12,814 nt of DNA from a bacterium (lineage in GTDB: Bacteria; Planctomycetota; J058; JAJDCP01): assembly GCA_030428695.1 (NCBI GenBank), contig JAUIEM010000291.1, positions 1 through 12,814 of the forward strand, read 5' to 3'. How positions within the stretch are numbered: the first letter of the stretch is position 1; each line of letters starts with the position of its first letter. A model generated the notes under the pieces. That model was not told where the DNA came from. It worked only from the letters and a program-made list of their open reading frames with translations, and did not search any database. Positions 1-6,925 of the stretch are shown here, piece by piece. A program made the position numbers and the translations under genes.

Positions 1-48
1 CGGGGGAAGGATCTCGCTGACACCGCGAGGGGCGCGGGTCTGCAGCAT
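1..48 (-). CDS. Start of a HisS/HisZ-like gene (partial, 16 codons)
   Basis: An open frame starts with ATG at 48-46 on the minus strand and runs off the window edge. It encodes MLQTRAPRGVSEILPP. The pattern (A)PRGxx(D/E)xLPP is the usual extreme N-terminus of histidyl-tRNA synthetase and of its paralogue HisZ, the regulatory subunit of ATP phosphoribosyltransferase. A G-rich stretch (plus-strand ccccc at 49-53) lies directly against the start and is a poor, too-close Shine-Dalgarno. The start lies 17 bases past the hairpin that follows tRNA-Tyr, so there is no room for a separate promoter between the terminator and this gene. It may depend on read-through from the tRNA promoter. Only 16 residues are visible, so the family call is tentative and HisS cannot be told from HisZ. 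Confidence 0.42.
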   Translation of the reverse strand, partial: MLQTRAPRGVSEILPP

Positions 49-49
49 C

Positions 50-88
50 CCCCAACAAACCAGAACCCCGCAGCCGAAGCTGCGGGGT
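50..88 (-). terminator. Rho-independent terminator of tRNA-Tyr
   Basis: On the minus strand a 10-bp perfect stem (88-79 paired with 74-65) closes a TTCG tetraloop (78-75). A T-rich but interrupted tail, TCTGGTTTGTT, follows at 64-54. It lies 9 bases past the tRNA 3' end. The stem and ultra-stable UUCG loop support termination. The imperfect T tract and the gene start at 48 leave room for partial read-through, so it could act as an attenuator. Confidence 0.8.
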
Positions 89-97
89 CTCAGTGAT

Positions 98-179
98 TGG
101 GCAGGGTTGGATTCGAACCAACGTAGGCGTAGCCAGCGGATTTACAGTCCGCCCCATTTGGCCGCTCTGGCACCCACCC
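98..179 (-). tRNA. tRNA-Tyr (anticodon GUA)
   Basis: Read on the minus strand, all arms of a class II tRNA can be drawn in 82 nt. The acceptor stem is GGGTGGG with CCTGCCC (two G-U wobbles) and discriminator A. The D stem is CCA/TGG, with the GAGCGGCCAAA loop typical of tRNA-Tyr. The anticodon stem is GCGGA/TCCGC, with loop CTGTAAA and anticodon GTA at plus positions 145-143. A 13-nt variable arm has stem GGC/GCC, and the T arm is GTTGG-TTCGAAT-CCAAC. The 3' CCA is not encoded (the next bases are TCA), so a CCA-adding enzyme must supply it. Enterobacteria and other gammaproteobacteria normally encode CCA, which argues against that group. Confidence 0.97.
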
Positions 180-189
180 GCGGCTGGGG

Positions 190-218
190 AGTATAGGGGT
201 GGCCTCCAGGAGGTTCAA
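190..218 (-). promoter_or_regulatory. Sigma70-type promoter of tRNA-Tyr
   Basis: On the minus strand a -35 box TTGAAC (218-213) and a -10 box TATACT (195-190) are separated by exactly 17 bases. Each matches the consensus at 5 of 6 or close to it. Transcription would start near position 183, about four bases before the tRNA. The near-consensus quality suits a stable-RNA gene. Confidence 0.85.
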
Positions 219-247
219 GAGGAAATTTCACCGCGCCCCCTCCCGCG

Positions 248-277
248 TTGACCCGGCCCCATCCGGCGGGCTATCCT
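248..277 (+). promoter_or_regulatory. Sigma70-type promoter of the thrB operon
   Basis: A -35 box TTGACC (248-253) and a -10 box TATCCT (272-277) are separated by 18 bases. The predicted start near 284 gives a leader of about 25 bases before the thrB TTG codon. It is divergent from the tRNA-Tyr promoter, with 29 bases between the two -35 boxes. No leader peptide, attenuator or riboswitch is visible, so threonine attenuation of the E. coli type is not indicated. Confidence 0.65.
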
Positions 278-308
278 GGCCCCCCACGCCCACTTCCCGG
301 AGCCCCCG

Positions 309-1271
309 TTGAGCGACCTCTACAGCGCCTTCGCCCCCGCCAGCATCGCCAACTTCGGCCCGGGCTACGACGTCTTCGCCGTCGCCCTCGACGGCCTCGG
401 GGACCGGGTGTCGGCACGGGCGCTGGTCGGCGAGGACGTCGTGCGCCTGGTCGCCTGCCAGGAGGACGGCGGGGCGCTGCCCCTGGACTGCGAGCGCAAC
501 ACCGCCAGCCGCGCGGTCGCCGCCTTGCGCAAGCAGCTCGGGGAGGACACGCCGGGGATCGAGCTGCTGCTCGTCAAGGGCGTCCCGGTCAGCAGCGGGC
601 TCGGCGGCAGCGCGGCGAGCGCGGCGGCGGCGGTGGTCGCGGCCAACGCGGTGCTCGGTCGGCCCCTGAAGAAGCCGGCGCTGCTCGCCGCCTGCCGGGA
701 GGGGGAGCGGGCCTCGGGCTCGGCCCACGGCGACAACGTCGCGGCCAGCCTGCTCGGTGGGGCGGTGCTGTTCGACGAGGACGCCGAGCCGCTCTCGCTG
801 CCGGTGCCGAAGAACCTGTGGCTGGCGGTCGCCTGGCCGGGCTTCCCCTTCGAGACGGCGGAGTCCCGGGCGCTGGTGCCCGCCGAGGCGGCGCTGGCCG
901 ACGCGGTCTTCAACCTCGGGCGCTTCGGGCGCCTGGTCGACGCCTTCCACCGCGGCGACGTCCCGGCGATCGGCGCGGCGATGCGCGACCGGCTGACCGA
1001 GCCCTTCCGGCTGCCGGCGATCGAGGGCGGCGCGCTGCTGCGCGAGGCGGCCCGCATCGAGGGGGCGCACGGCTTCTCGATCTGCGGCTCGGGGCCGGCG
1101 GTGGTGGCGGTGTGCGACGGGCACAAGCCGGCGATGGCCGTCGAGCAGGCGCTGCGCAAGGTGCTTGAGAACGCGGGCCACACGGTGACGAGCTGGGTGC
1201 TGAAGCCGAGCCCCCACGGGGCGCACCTGCTGCCGCCGGGCGAGGCGATCCCGTTCCCCGAGGAGGGCTGA
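309..1271 (+). CDS. thrB: Homoserine kinase
   Basis: This cytosolic enzyme phosphorylates L-homoserine with ATP to O-phospho-L-homoserine, the step before threonine synthase. The 320-residue length is normal. It belongs to the GHMP kinase family. The N-terminal motif SIANFGPGYD is at about 12-21. The glycine-rich ATP loop PVSSGLGGSAASAAA is at 93-107. The central SGSAHGDNVAAS block (137-147) matches the SGSxHxDNVAP region of known ThrB. The C-terminal GHMP motif SICGSGPAVVAV is at 257-268. The start is a TTG at 309, six bases after GGAG (299-302); no ATG in frame gives a better N-terminus, and SDLYSAFAPASIAN begins just where ThrB proteins begin. It is the first gene of a coupled operon: its TGA shares one base with the ATG of the DUF5682 gene. 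Functional pairing of ThrB with the downstream genes is unusual. No threonine synthase or homoserine dehydrogenase lies next to it. Confidence 0.93.
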   Translation: MSDLYSAFAPASIANFGPGYDVFAVALDGLGDRVSARALVGEDVVRLVACQEDGGALPLDCERNTASRAVAALRKQLGEDTPGIELLLVKGVPVSSGLGGSAASAAAAVVAANAVLGRPLKKPALLAACREGERASGSAHGDNVAASLLGGAVLFDEDAEPLSLPVPKNLWLAVAWPGFPFETAESRALVPAEAALADAVFNLGRFGRLVDAFHRGDVPAIGAAMRDRLTEPFRLPAIEGGALLREAARIEGAHGFSICGSGPAVVAVCDGHKPAMAVEQALRKVLENAGHTVTSWVLKPSPHGAHLLPPGEAIPFPEEG

Positions 1272-3562
1272 TGCTCGAGCTGTTGCCGGCGCTCCAGCGG
1301 CTGGACGGACCGCGCGTCTTCTTCCCCGTCCGCCACCACAGCCCCGCCTGCGCCCGGACGCTGCGGGCGGTCGCGCGGGCGATGCGGCCGCGGACGATCC
1401 TGATCGAGGGGCCGTCGGACTTCAACGAGCAGATGGCCGAGCTGCTGCGTCCCCACCAGCTGCCGGTCGCGATCTACAGCTGGGTGCAGCTCGCGGGCGG
1501 GGAGCGCGCGGGCGTGTACTACCCCTTCTGCCGCTACTCCCCGGAGTGGCAGGCGGTCGAGGCCGCGCGGGAGCTCGGCTGCGCGGTGCGCTTCTGCGAC
1601 CTGCCGCAGCGCGCCCTCGACGTCGCGACCGTCACCCGCCACCGCTACGCCGACCGCGCGTTGCGGGTCAGCCCCTACGTGCCGACCCTGTGCGCGAAGG
1701 TCGGGGTCGAGGACTTCGACGCGCTGTGGGACACGCTGTTCGAGGTCCCTGAGCTGTCTCCCGAGGACTTCGTCGCGCGCGTTCACGCCTTCTGCCTCGC
1801 CAGCCGCGAGGAGAACCCGCCCTCGCCGAGCGACCTGCGCCGCGAGGCGCACATGGCGGCGGCGGTCGAGGCGGCGGACGCGCCGGTGCTGGTCGTGACC
1901 GGCGGCTACCACAGCGGGGCGCTGCTCGCGCGGGTCGAGGGCCTGCCGCACGACGGCGCGAAGGTGGAGGAGGAAGAGCAGGAGCGGCCGGCCTGCGAGC
2001 GCTCCGGGCTCGCCCTGACGCCGTACTCCTACGAGCGCCTCGACAACCTCGGGGGCTACGAGGCGGGCATGCCCGGGCCGGGCTTCTACCGCCGGGTGTG
2101 GGACATGGCGGAGGAGGCTCCCGGGAAGCTCGAGCTCGCGGTGCTCGGGGAGGTCGTCACGATGCTGCGCGAACGCGGCCAGGTCGCGAGCGCAGCCGAC
2201 CTGATCGCGGTGCGCGCCACCGCCCAGGGCCTCGCCCGGATGCGCGGCCAGGCGCGGGTGTGGCGGCGCGAGCTGCTCGACGCGATCCGCTGCACCCTGG
2301 TCAAGGAAGAGCTCGCCTACGGCCTCGGGCACCCCTTCCTGCGGGCGGTGCGCGAGGTCTTCCGCGGCGACGCGCGCGGGCGGCTGGCCGCGGGCACGCG
2401 GCTGCCGGGGCTGGTCGCCGACGTCGCCGCCGCGCTCGCGGGCCACGGTCTCGCCGAGGGAGAGCGCGTCCGCGCGCTCGATCTGACCGTGCCGGAGCAG
2501 CGCGCCGCCAGCCAGGTGCTGCACCGGCTGCGGGTGCTCGGGGTGCCCGGCTACCAGCTGATCGCCCCCTGCGACTTCATCAGCAGCGGCGCCCCGGACG
2601 GGCTGACCGAGCGCTGGGAGCTGGTCTGGACGCCGGACACCGACGCCCGCGTCATCGAGGCGGCGATCTACGGCAGCAGCCTGCGCGAGGCCTGCATCGC
2701 CCGGCTCGAGGAGCGGGCCGCCGGCTGCGAGCGCGACGCCTTCCGCGCGGCGGGGATCCTGCTCGACGCGGTCGAGTCCGGGGTGCAGGGGCCGAAGGGC
2801 GAGCTCTACGCGCGCCTGACCGACGCGGTCCGCGCCTGCGGCGACTTCTTCTCCCTCGCCCGCGCCCTCGCGACGCTGCTGACCCTGTACCGCTACGACG
2901 AGGTGTTCGGCGTCCGCGGTGACAGCGAGCTCGGCGCGCTGCTGGCGGAGAGCTACACCCGCGGCCTGTGGCTGCTCGAACAGCTCGGCCTGCCCGAGGG
3001 CCAGGAGGAAGAGTACCTCGACGGCGTCCGCGCGCTGGTCTCGACCTTCGAGCGCTGCGGCGCCGAGCTCGACCTCGACCGCGAGGAGCTGCTCGAGGTG
3101 CTGCGCCGCACCGCCGCCGACAGCGCGCTCCTGCCCTGCCAGGCCGGGGCGGCCTGCGGGGCGCTGTACGCCCTCGGCGAGCTGGCGATCGACGCCCTGA
3201 GCGCGGCCCTGGTCGGCTTCGCGGCGCCGGACAGCCTCGGCGACTTCCTGCGCGGAGTCTTCGCCCTCGCCCGCGAGGAGCTGCGCAGCCCCGGTCCGCT
3301 GCTCGAGCACCTCGACACGCTGCTGATGGGCTTCGACGAGGACGGCTTCCTGTCGGCCTTGCCCGCGCTGCGCCTCGCCTTCGCCAGCTTCACCCCGCGC
3401 GAGAAGCACTACCTGGTGCAGGGGCTGCTGCGGGGGGCCGGTACGGGTCCAACGGCGCCCCTCGAGGTCGGCGCAGGCGTGGTCGCCGCCCACCAGGCCC
3501 TCGAGGGCCGGCTGTGGGAGCTCGCCGCGCGCTACGGACTGTGGGAGCCCGACGATGGCTGA
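1271..3562 (+). CDS. DUF5682 family protein, ChaN/EreA/TIKI-like fold
   Basis: This 763-residue cytosolic protein has no signal peptide or membrane segment. The N-terminal 220 residues carry hallmarks of the EreA/ChaN/TIKI/TraB superfamily. These are FFPVRHHSPAC (17-27, paired His22-His23), a strand ending in a glutamate, ILIEGPSDF (43-51, Glu46), CDLP (109-112), DLRREAHMA (188-196, resembling the R-D/E-xx-M-A motif) and VVTGGYHSGAL (208-218, His214). These conserved His/Glu residues are the likely metal or active site. Known relatives include the heme-binding ChaN and the TIKI proteases, so an enzymatic role is plausible but the substrate is unknown. The rest is a long alpha-helical region. 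Its end, around GFDEDGFLSALPALRLAF and TPREKHYL, resembles the usual DUF5682 C-terminus. An acidic patch, EEEEQE, lies near residue 235. The start ATG overlaps the thrB stop by one base and has a full AGGAGG at 1261-1266. It overlaps the vWA gene by 8 bases. Family assignment is from memory of motifs, not from a search. Confidence 0.8.
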   Translation: MLELLPALQRLDGPRVFFPVRHHSPACARTLRAVARAMRPRTILIEGPSDFNEQMAELLRPHQLPVAIYSWVQLAGGERAGVYYPFCRYSPEWQAVEAARELGCAVRFCDLPQRALDVATVTRHRYADRALRVSPYVPTLCAKVGVEDFDALWDTLFEVPELSPEDFVARVHAFCLASREENPPSPSDLRREAHMAAAVEAADAPVLVVTGGYHSGALLARVEGLPHDGAKVEEEEQERPACERSGLALTPYSYERLDNLGGYEAGMPGPGFYRRVWDMAEEAPGKLELAVLGEVVTMLRERGQVASAADLIAVRATAQGLARMRGQARVWRRELLDAIRCTLVKEELAYGLGHPFLRAVREVFRGDARGRLAAGTRLPGLVADVAAALAGHGLAEGERVRALDLTVPEQRAASQVLHRLRVLGVPGYQLIAPCDFISSGAPDGLTERWELVWTPDTDARVIEAAIYGSSLREACIARLEERAAGCERDAFRAAGILLDAVESGVQGPKGELYARLTDAVRACGDFFSLARALATLLTLYRYDEVFGVRGDSELGALLAESYTRGLWLLEQLGLPEGQEEEYLDGVRALVSTFERCGAELDLDREELLEVLRRTAADSALLPCQAGAACGALYALGELAIDALSAALVGFAAPDSLGDFLRGVFALAREELRSPGPLLEHLDTLLMGFDEDGFLSALPALRLAFASFTPREKHYLVQGLLRGAGTGPTAPLEVGAGVVAAHQALEGRLWELAARYGLWEPDDG

Positions 3563-4676
3563 TCGCTTGCGCCGCGTCCGCTGGCGGCTGGTGCTCGGGT
3601 CCGGCGGCGAGTCCCTCGGCGGGCTCGACGGCGAGGAGGCGCGCCGCGACCGCGCCCTCGAGTTCATCTACCGGCGCGAGACCGGGGCCGGGCGGAACGT
3701 GCGCGGCTCGGGCGGGCCGGGCAGCCTCGACCCCTCGCAGCTGACCGTGCCGGAGTGGATCAACGAGGTGCACGAGCTGTTTCCCAAGCGCGTGATCGAG
3801 CGCATCGAGCGCGACGCCCTCGAGCGCTACGCGATCGACGAGCTGGTCACCAACCCCGCGCTGCTCGATCGCGCCCAGCCCAACCCGACGCTGCTCAAGG
3901 CGGTGCTGCGCACCAAGCACCTGATGGACGGGCGGGTGCTCGCGATGGCGAAGCAGCTCGTGCGCAAGGTCGTCCAGGAGCTGATGGACAGGCTGCGCAA
4001 GAAGGTCAAGAGCTCCTTCAGCGGCTCCCGCCTGCGCCGCCCCAGCCTGCGCAAGATCGCGGTCAACTTCAACGCGCCGCTGACCGTGCGGAGGAACCTC
4101 GCCCACTACGACAAGGAGTCGCGCCGCCTCGGCATCCGCACGCCCTACTTCTTCAGCCGCACGAAGACCTCGTCGCAGCGCTGGCAGGTCGTGCTGGTCG
4201 TCGACCAGTCCGGCAGCATGCTCGACAGCGTGATCCACGCCGCGGTCACCGCCTCGATCTTCTGGAGCCTGCGGAACATCCGCACCCATCTGCTCGCCTT
4301 CGACACCTCGATCATCGACCTGACCGAGGTCTGCAGCGACCCCGTCGAGGCGCTGATGAACGTCCAGCTCGGCGGCGGCACCGACATCGGCGCCGCCCTC
4401 GAGTACGCCGCATCGCTGCTCGACGCGCCGGCGCGGAGCATCGTCGTGCTGATCACCGACCTGTACGAAGGCGCGCCGCCCGGGCGGCTGCTGAGCACCG
4501 CCCGCAAGCTGGTCGCCGACGGCGCGAAGCTGCTCTGCCTGATGGCCCTCGACCAGGCCTGCGAGCCCTGCTACGACCACGACATGGCCAAGCAGCTCGT
4601 CGCCCTCGGGGCGCACGTCGGCGCGATGACCCCCGGCGAGCTCGCCACCTGGGTCGCCGAGAAGGTGCAGGGATGA
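3555..4676 (+). CDS. vWA domain protein with complete MIDAS
   Basis: This 373-residue cytosolic protein has no signal peptide or transmembrane helix. The N-terminal half (about 60-200) is a charged, mostly helical region typical of vWA partners of MoxR-type ATPases. The von Willebrand A domain runs from about 210 to 373. All MIDAS metal ligands are visible: DQSGS at 217-221, Thr276 in GGGTD, and Asp302 in LITDLYEG. Such proteins bind Mg2+ and a partner's acidic residue and act as adaptors or chaperone cofactors for AAA+ ATPases. CEPC at 336-339 is a possible metal or disulfide motif. The ATG at 3555 lies seven bases after GGGAG (3543-3547) within the end of the DUF5682 gene. The stop overlaps the SWIM gene as ATGA. 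The three-gene set is a recurring neighbourhood in high-GC bacteria, from memory. The expected ATPase is absent from this window. Confidence 0.88.
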   Translation: MADRLRRVRWRLVLGSGGESLGGLDGEEARRDRALEFIYRRETGAGRNVRGSGGPGSLDPSQLTVPEWINEVHELFPKRVIERIERDALERYAIDELVTNPALLDRAQPNPTLLKAVLRTKHLMDGRVLAMAKQLVRKVVQELMDRLRKKVKSSFSGSRLRRPSLRKIAVNFNAPLTVRRNLAHYDKESRRLGIRTPYFFSRTKTSSQRWQVVLVVDQSGSMLDSVIHAAVTASIFWSLRNIRTHLLAFDTSIIDLTEVCSDPVEALMNVQLGGGTDIGAALEYAASLLDAPARSIVVLITDLYEGAPPGRLLSTARKLVADGAKLLCLMALDQACEPCYDHDMAKQLVALGAHVGAMTPGELATWVAEKVQG

Positions 4677-6637
4677 GGGCCGACCTGCTCGCCTTGAGCG
4701 ATGACGATCTCGTGCTGCTCGCCAACCGCGGGCTGCTCAAGCGCGCCCGGCGCGAGCTCGAGAAGGGCGGGCGCAGCTTCGAGCTCGACGAGGACGGCGC
4801 GACGCTGACCTTCCGCTGGGACGACGCGACCTGCGTGCTGCCCGACGCCCCCCTCGACCAGGCGCGCTGCAGCTGCCCGGCCCTCGGCGCCTGCCGCCAC
4901 CTCGTGCGCTCGGTGCTCGCCTACCGGGAGCGGGCGGAGGAGGTAGAGGAAGCGCCGCCGAGCGAGCCCTGGGATCCCGGCGGCATCTCCGACGAGCAGC
5001 TCGCGCAGGCCTTCCCCAAGGCGACGCTCAAGCGCCTGCGGACACGCTACGAGAAGGGCCTGGTCGTCGAGCTCCTGCGCGCCCGGAAGCCGTCCGCGCG
5101 CTTCTGCGACGTGCCGTTCGCGGTGCGCTTCCTGGTCCCCGGCGACGTGCGCTACAGCCACTGCAACTGCGACGAGCGCGCCCCCTGCAGCCACGCCGCC
5201 TTCGCCGTCTGGGCCTTCCGCGAGCTGGCCGCCGACAAGAGCGCCGGCCTGCTCGAGACGCGCCGCGCGCCCGCGAAGCCCTGCGAGGCCTCCCTCGCGG
5301 CCCTGGGGGAGGCGGTGGAGGAGCTGGTGGAAGCGGGCCTCGCGGGCCTCCCGGCCGGCTTCCCCGGCCGTGTGCAGCGGCTCGCGACGCGGCTGCGCAA
5401 GGACGGGCTCGTGTGGCCGGCCGAGATCGTCGGTGAGCTGCGCGCCGAGCTCGAGCGCTACCGGGCCCGGGACGCGCGCTTCGCGGCGGAAGGCTGCGTC
5501 GACCTGCTCGGCGAGCTGTCCCTGCGCTGCGCCGCGATCGCCGCCGACACCGGCGCCGTGCCCCAGCTGTTCCTGCGCGGCAGCACCGCGAAGGCCGCCG
5601 CCCGCAGCGGCTACCGGCGGCTGGTCGGGCTCGGCTGCGGCGTCGAGCGGCTGCGGGCGAGCGTGCGCCTGACGGCCTACCTGCACGACCCCGACAGCGG
5701 CCAGATGCTCGTCCTGCGCAAGGAGCATCAAGACCCGGAGGACGAAGACGACGCGCCCGCGCCCTTCGCATCCCTCGCCCAACGCAGCGCCCTGCGCGGC
5801 GCGCGGCTGGCGAGCGTGGCCGAGGGCCTGGTGCAGATCCAGAGTCCGCGCTTCAGCGCCGCCGGCGAGCTCCTGCCCGGGCGCTCGCTCGCCGCGGTGC
5901 ATCCCCAGCCCTTCCGCTGGGAGGAGCTGCGTCCGCCGCTGTTCGCCGAGGACTTCGCCGAGGTCGCCGCCCGCCTCGGTGCCCGCCCGCCGCGCAGCCT
6001 GCGCCCGCGCACCCTCGCCGACGACCTGTGCGTCGTGCCGCTCGCCGCGGTCGAGGACGCGGGCTTCGCGGGCTGGGACCAGGTCGTGCGCGCCCGGCTG
6101 CGCGACGCCTCCGGCGGCGAGGCGCGCCTGCGCTTCCCCTACATGTCCCGCGGCGCCGGCGGCTGCGACGCCCTGCTCGCGGCGCTGCGGCGTCCGGAGC
6201 CGCCGCGCTTCATCGCCGCCCGGGCCCGCCTGGCCGGAGGGCTGGTGCTCGAGCCGCTCGGGCTGGTCCTCGAGGAAGCCGGCGTGCGGCGCCTGCTCGC
6301 GCCCTGGATCGCGGTCCGTCCTCCGGAGATCGAGCCGCTCGCGGCCTCGGGGGAGGAACCCGCCGCCGCCCCGGGCTACATCGACCAGCTGCGGGTCGCC
6401 CTCGCCGAGCTCCTCACCCGCGGCCTCGACCGCAGCCGGGAGCGCACCGTCGCGGCCTGGGAGGAGCTGGTCCGCAGCGGCGAGGCGATCGGCTTCGCGC
6501 GCCTGGTCACGCGTGTCGAGGCGCTCGCGGCGCCCTTACGCGGTGCACTCAGCTCGCCGACCGGGGCGGGCGCGGAGGCCGGCCGGGCGTGGTGGCGGCT
6601 GGCGGGGGTGGTGTGCCTGGCGCGGGAGACGGGGTAG
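4673..6637 (+). CDS. Protein with two SWIM zinc fingers
   Basis: This 654-residue protein has two SWIM-type zinc motifs of identical spacing, CxCx5CxH. The first is C66-C68-C74-H76 (CSCPALGACRH) and the second is C164-C166-C172-H174 (CNCDERAPCSH). SWIM domains bind DNA or proteins; they occur in bacterial SWI2/SNF2 ATPases and MuDR-type transposases, but no helicase motifs are present here. Acidic linkers sit at about 87-100 and near residue 350 (EDEDDA). The C-terminal 300 residues are unrecognised. The true start is the ATG at 4673, in an ATGA overlap with the vWA stop and seven bases after GAAGG (4661-4665). The frame stays open upstream to 3755, but that stretch is an arginine-rich shadow of the vWA gene and is not part of this protein. 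It is the last gene of the operon, and its TAG is followed by the repeat-filled gap. A role with the vWA and DUF5682 proteins is inferred from coupling. Confidence 0.85.
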   Translation: MRADLLALSDDDLVLLANRGLLKRARRELEKGGRSFELDEDGATLTFRWDDATCVLPDAPLDQARCSCPALGACRHLVRSVLAYRERAEEVEEAPPSEPWDPGGISDEQLAQAFPKATLKRLRTRYEKGLVVELLRARKPSARFCDVPFAVRFLVPGDVRYSHCNCDERAPCSHAAFAVWAFRELAADKSAGLLETRRAPAKPCEASLAALGEAVEELVEAGLAGLPAGFPGRVQRLATRLRKDGLVWPAEIVGELRAELERYRARDARFAAEGCVDLLGELSLRCAAIAADTGAVPQLFLRGSTAKAAARSGYRRLVGLGCGVERLRASVRLTAYLHDPDSGQMLVLRKEHQDPEDEDDAPAPFASLAQRSALRGARLASVAEGLVQIQSPRFSAAGELLPGRSLAAVHPQPFRWEELRPPLFAEDFAEVAARLGARPPRSLRPRTLADDLCVVPLAAVEDAGFAGWDQVVRARLRDASGGEARLRFPYMSRGAGGCDALLAALRRPEPPRFIAARARLAGGLVLEPLGLVLEEAGVRRLLAPWIAVRPPEIEPLAASGEEPAAAPGYIDQLRVALAELLTRGLDRSRERTVAAWEELVRSGEAIGFARLVTRVEALAAPLRGALSSPTGAGAEAGRAWWRLAGVVCLARETG

Positions 6638-6670
6638 GGGTTCGGGGGAGGGCGAAAAGGGGCAATTCAA

Positions 6671-6702
6671 CGCAGAGGCGCAGAGGTGCAGAGGCGCGGA
6701 GC
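6671..6702. repeat. 8-bp tandem repeat array, CGCAGAGG type
   Basis: There are four units of 8 bp: CGCAGAGG, CGCAGAGG, TGCAGAGG and the decayed CGCGGAGC. Similar CGCAGAG-rich strings are scattered between genes in many environmental bacterial genomes, from memory. Function is unknown. Confidence 0.8.
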
Positions 6703-6758
6703 GGGCCTCGGCGGAGGGATGCGGGATCGCGGGGGGAAGGCGCAAAGGGGAGCTCAAT

Positions 6759-6810
6759 GTAGGGGCGGGGTTTACCCCCGCCCGCGGGAGGGGGTAAACC
6801 CCTCCCCTAC
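6759..6810. repeat. Two hairpin elements in inverted orientation
   Basis: Two 25-bp elements face each other, separated by GC. The forward copy (6759-6783) is GTA followed by GGGG CGGGG, loop TTTAC, then CCCCGCCC. The reverse copy (6786-6810) has arms GGGAGGGG and CCCCTCCC and ends CCCCTAC. Each forms its own 8-bp G/C-rich stem with a 5-base loop. The two copies differ at one stem position (C:G versus A:T) with pairing kept. The pair can also form one long cruciform of about 25 bp per arm. The same family recurs at 10520-10718. It resembles REP-type intergenic elements. Confidence 0.9.
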
Positions 6811-6901
6811 AAGCGGAAACCGTGGTAGATCCGCCACCGCCAAGATCGGCCTGATTCAGAGGCTCTCACCGATCCGCCATACAACTCGCGAGAAGACGGA
6901 C

Positions 6902-6925
6902 CGCCACGGCGCCAAGGCGGCCAGG
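6902..6925. repeat. 8-bp tandem repeat array, CGCCAAGG type
   Basis: There are three units: CGCCACGG, CGCCAAGG and CGGCCAGG. The period matches the array at 6671 but the unit differs. The outer CCGCC (6901-6905) and GGCGG (6916-6920) can pair. It resembles interspersed CGCCAAGG-type strings known from other genomes, from memory. Confidence 0.65.

Noticed and set aside
365..3667. Minus-strand frame of 1100 codons across thrB and the DUF5682 gene
   Set aside because: It is a GC-rich shadow: very rich in Arg, Ala, Pro, Ser and Gln, without family motifs, and opposite well-supported genes. The same applies to the minus frames at 8257-10401, 3390-4616 and 4571-5902 and to the plus frame at 6976-8226.
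3755..4672. N-terminal extension of the SWIM protein by 306 codons
   Set aside because: The stretch is Arg/Ala/Pro-rich, lies in another frame of the vWA gene, and lacks a Shine-Dalgarno. The ATGA overlap at 4673 with a Shine-Dalgarno gives the natural start.
4673..6637. SWIM protein as a SWI2/SNF2 helicase or transposase
   Set aside because: No Walker A, DExx box or DDE-like pattern is visible in the 654 residues.
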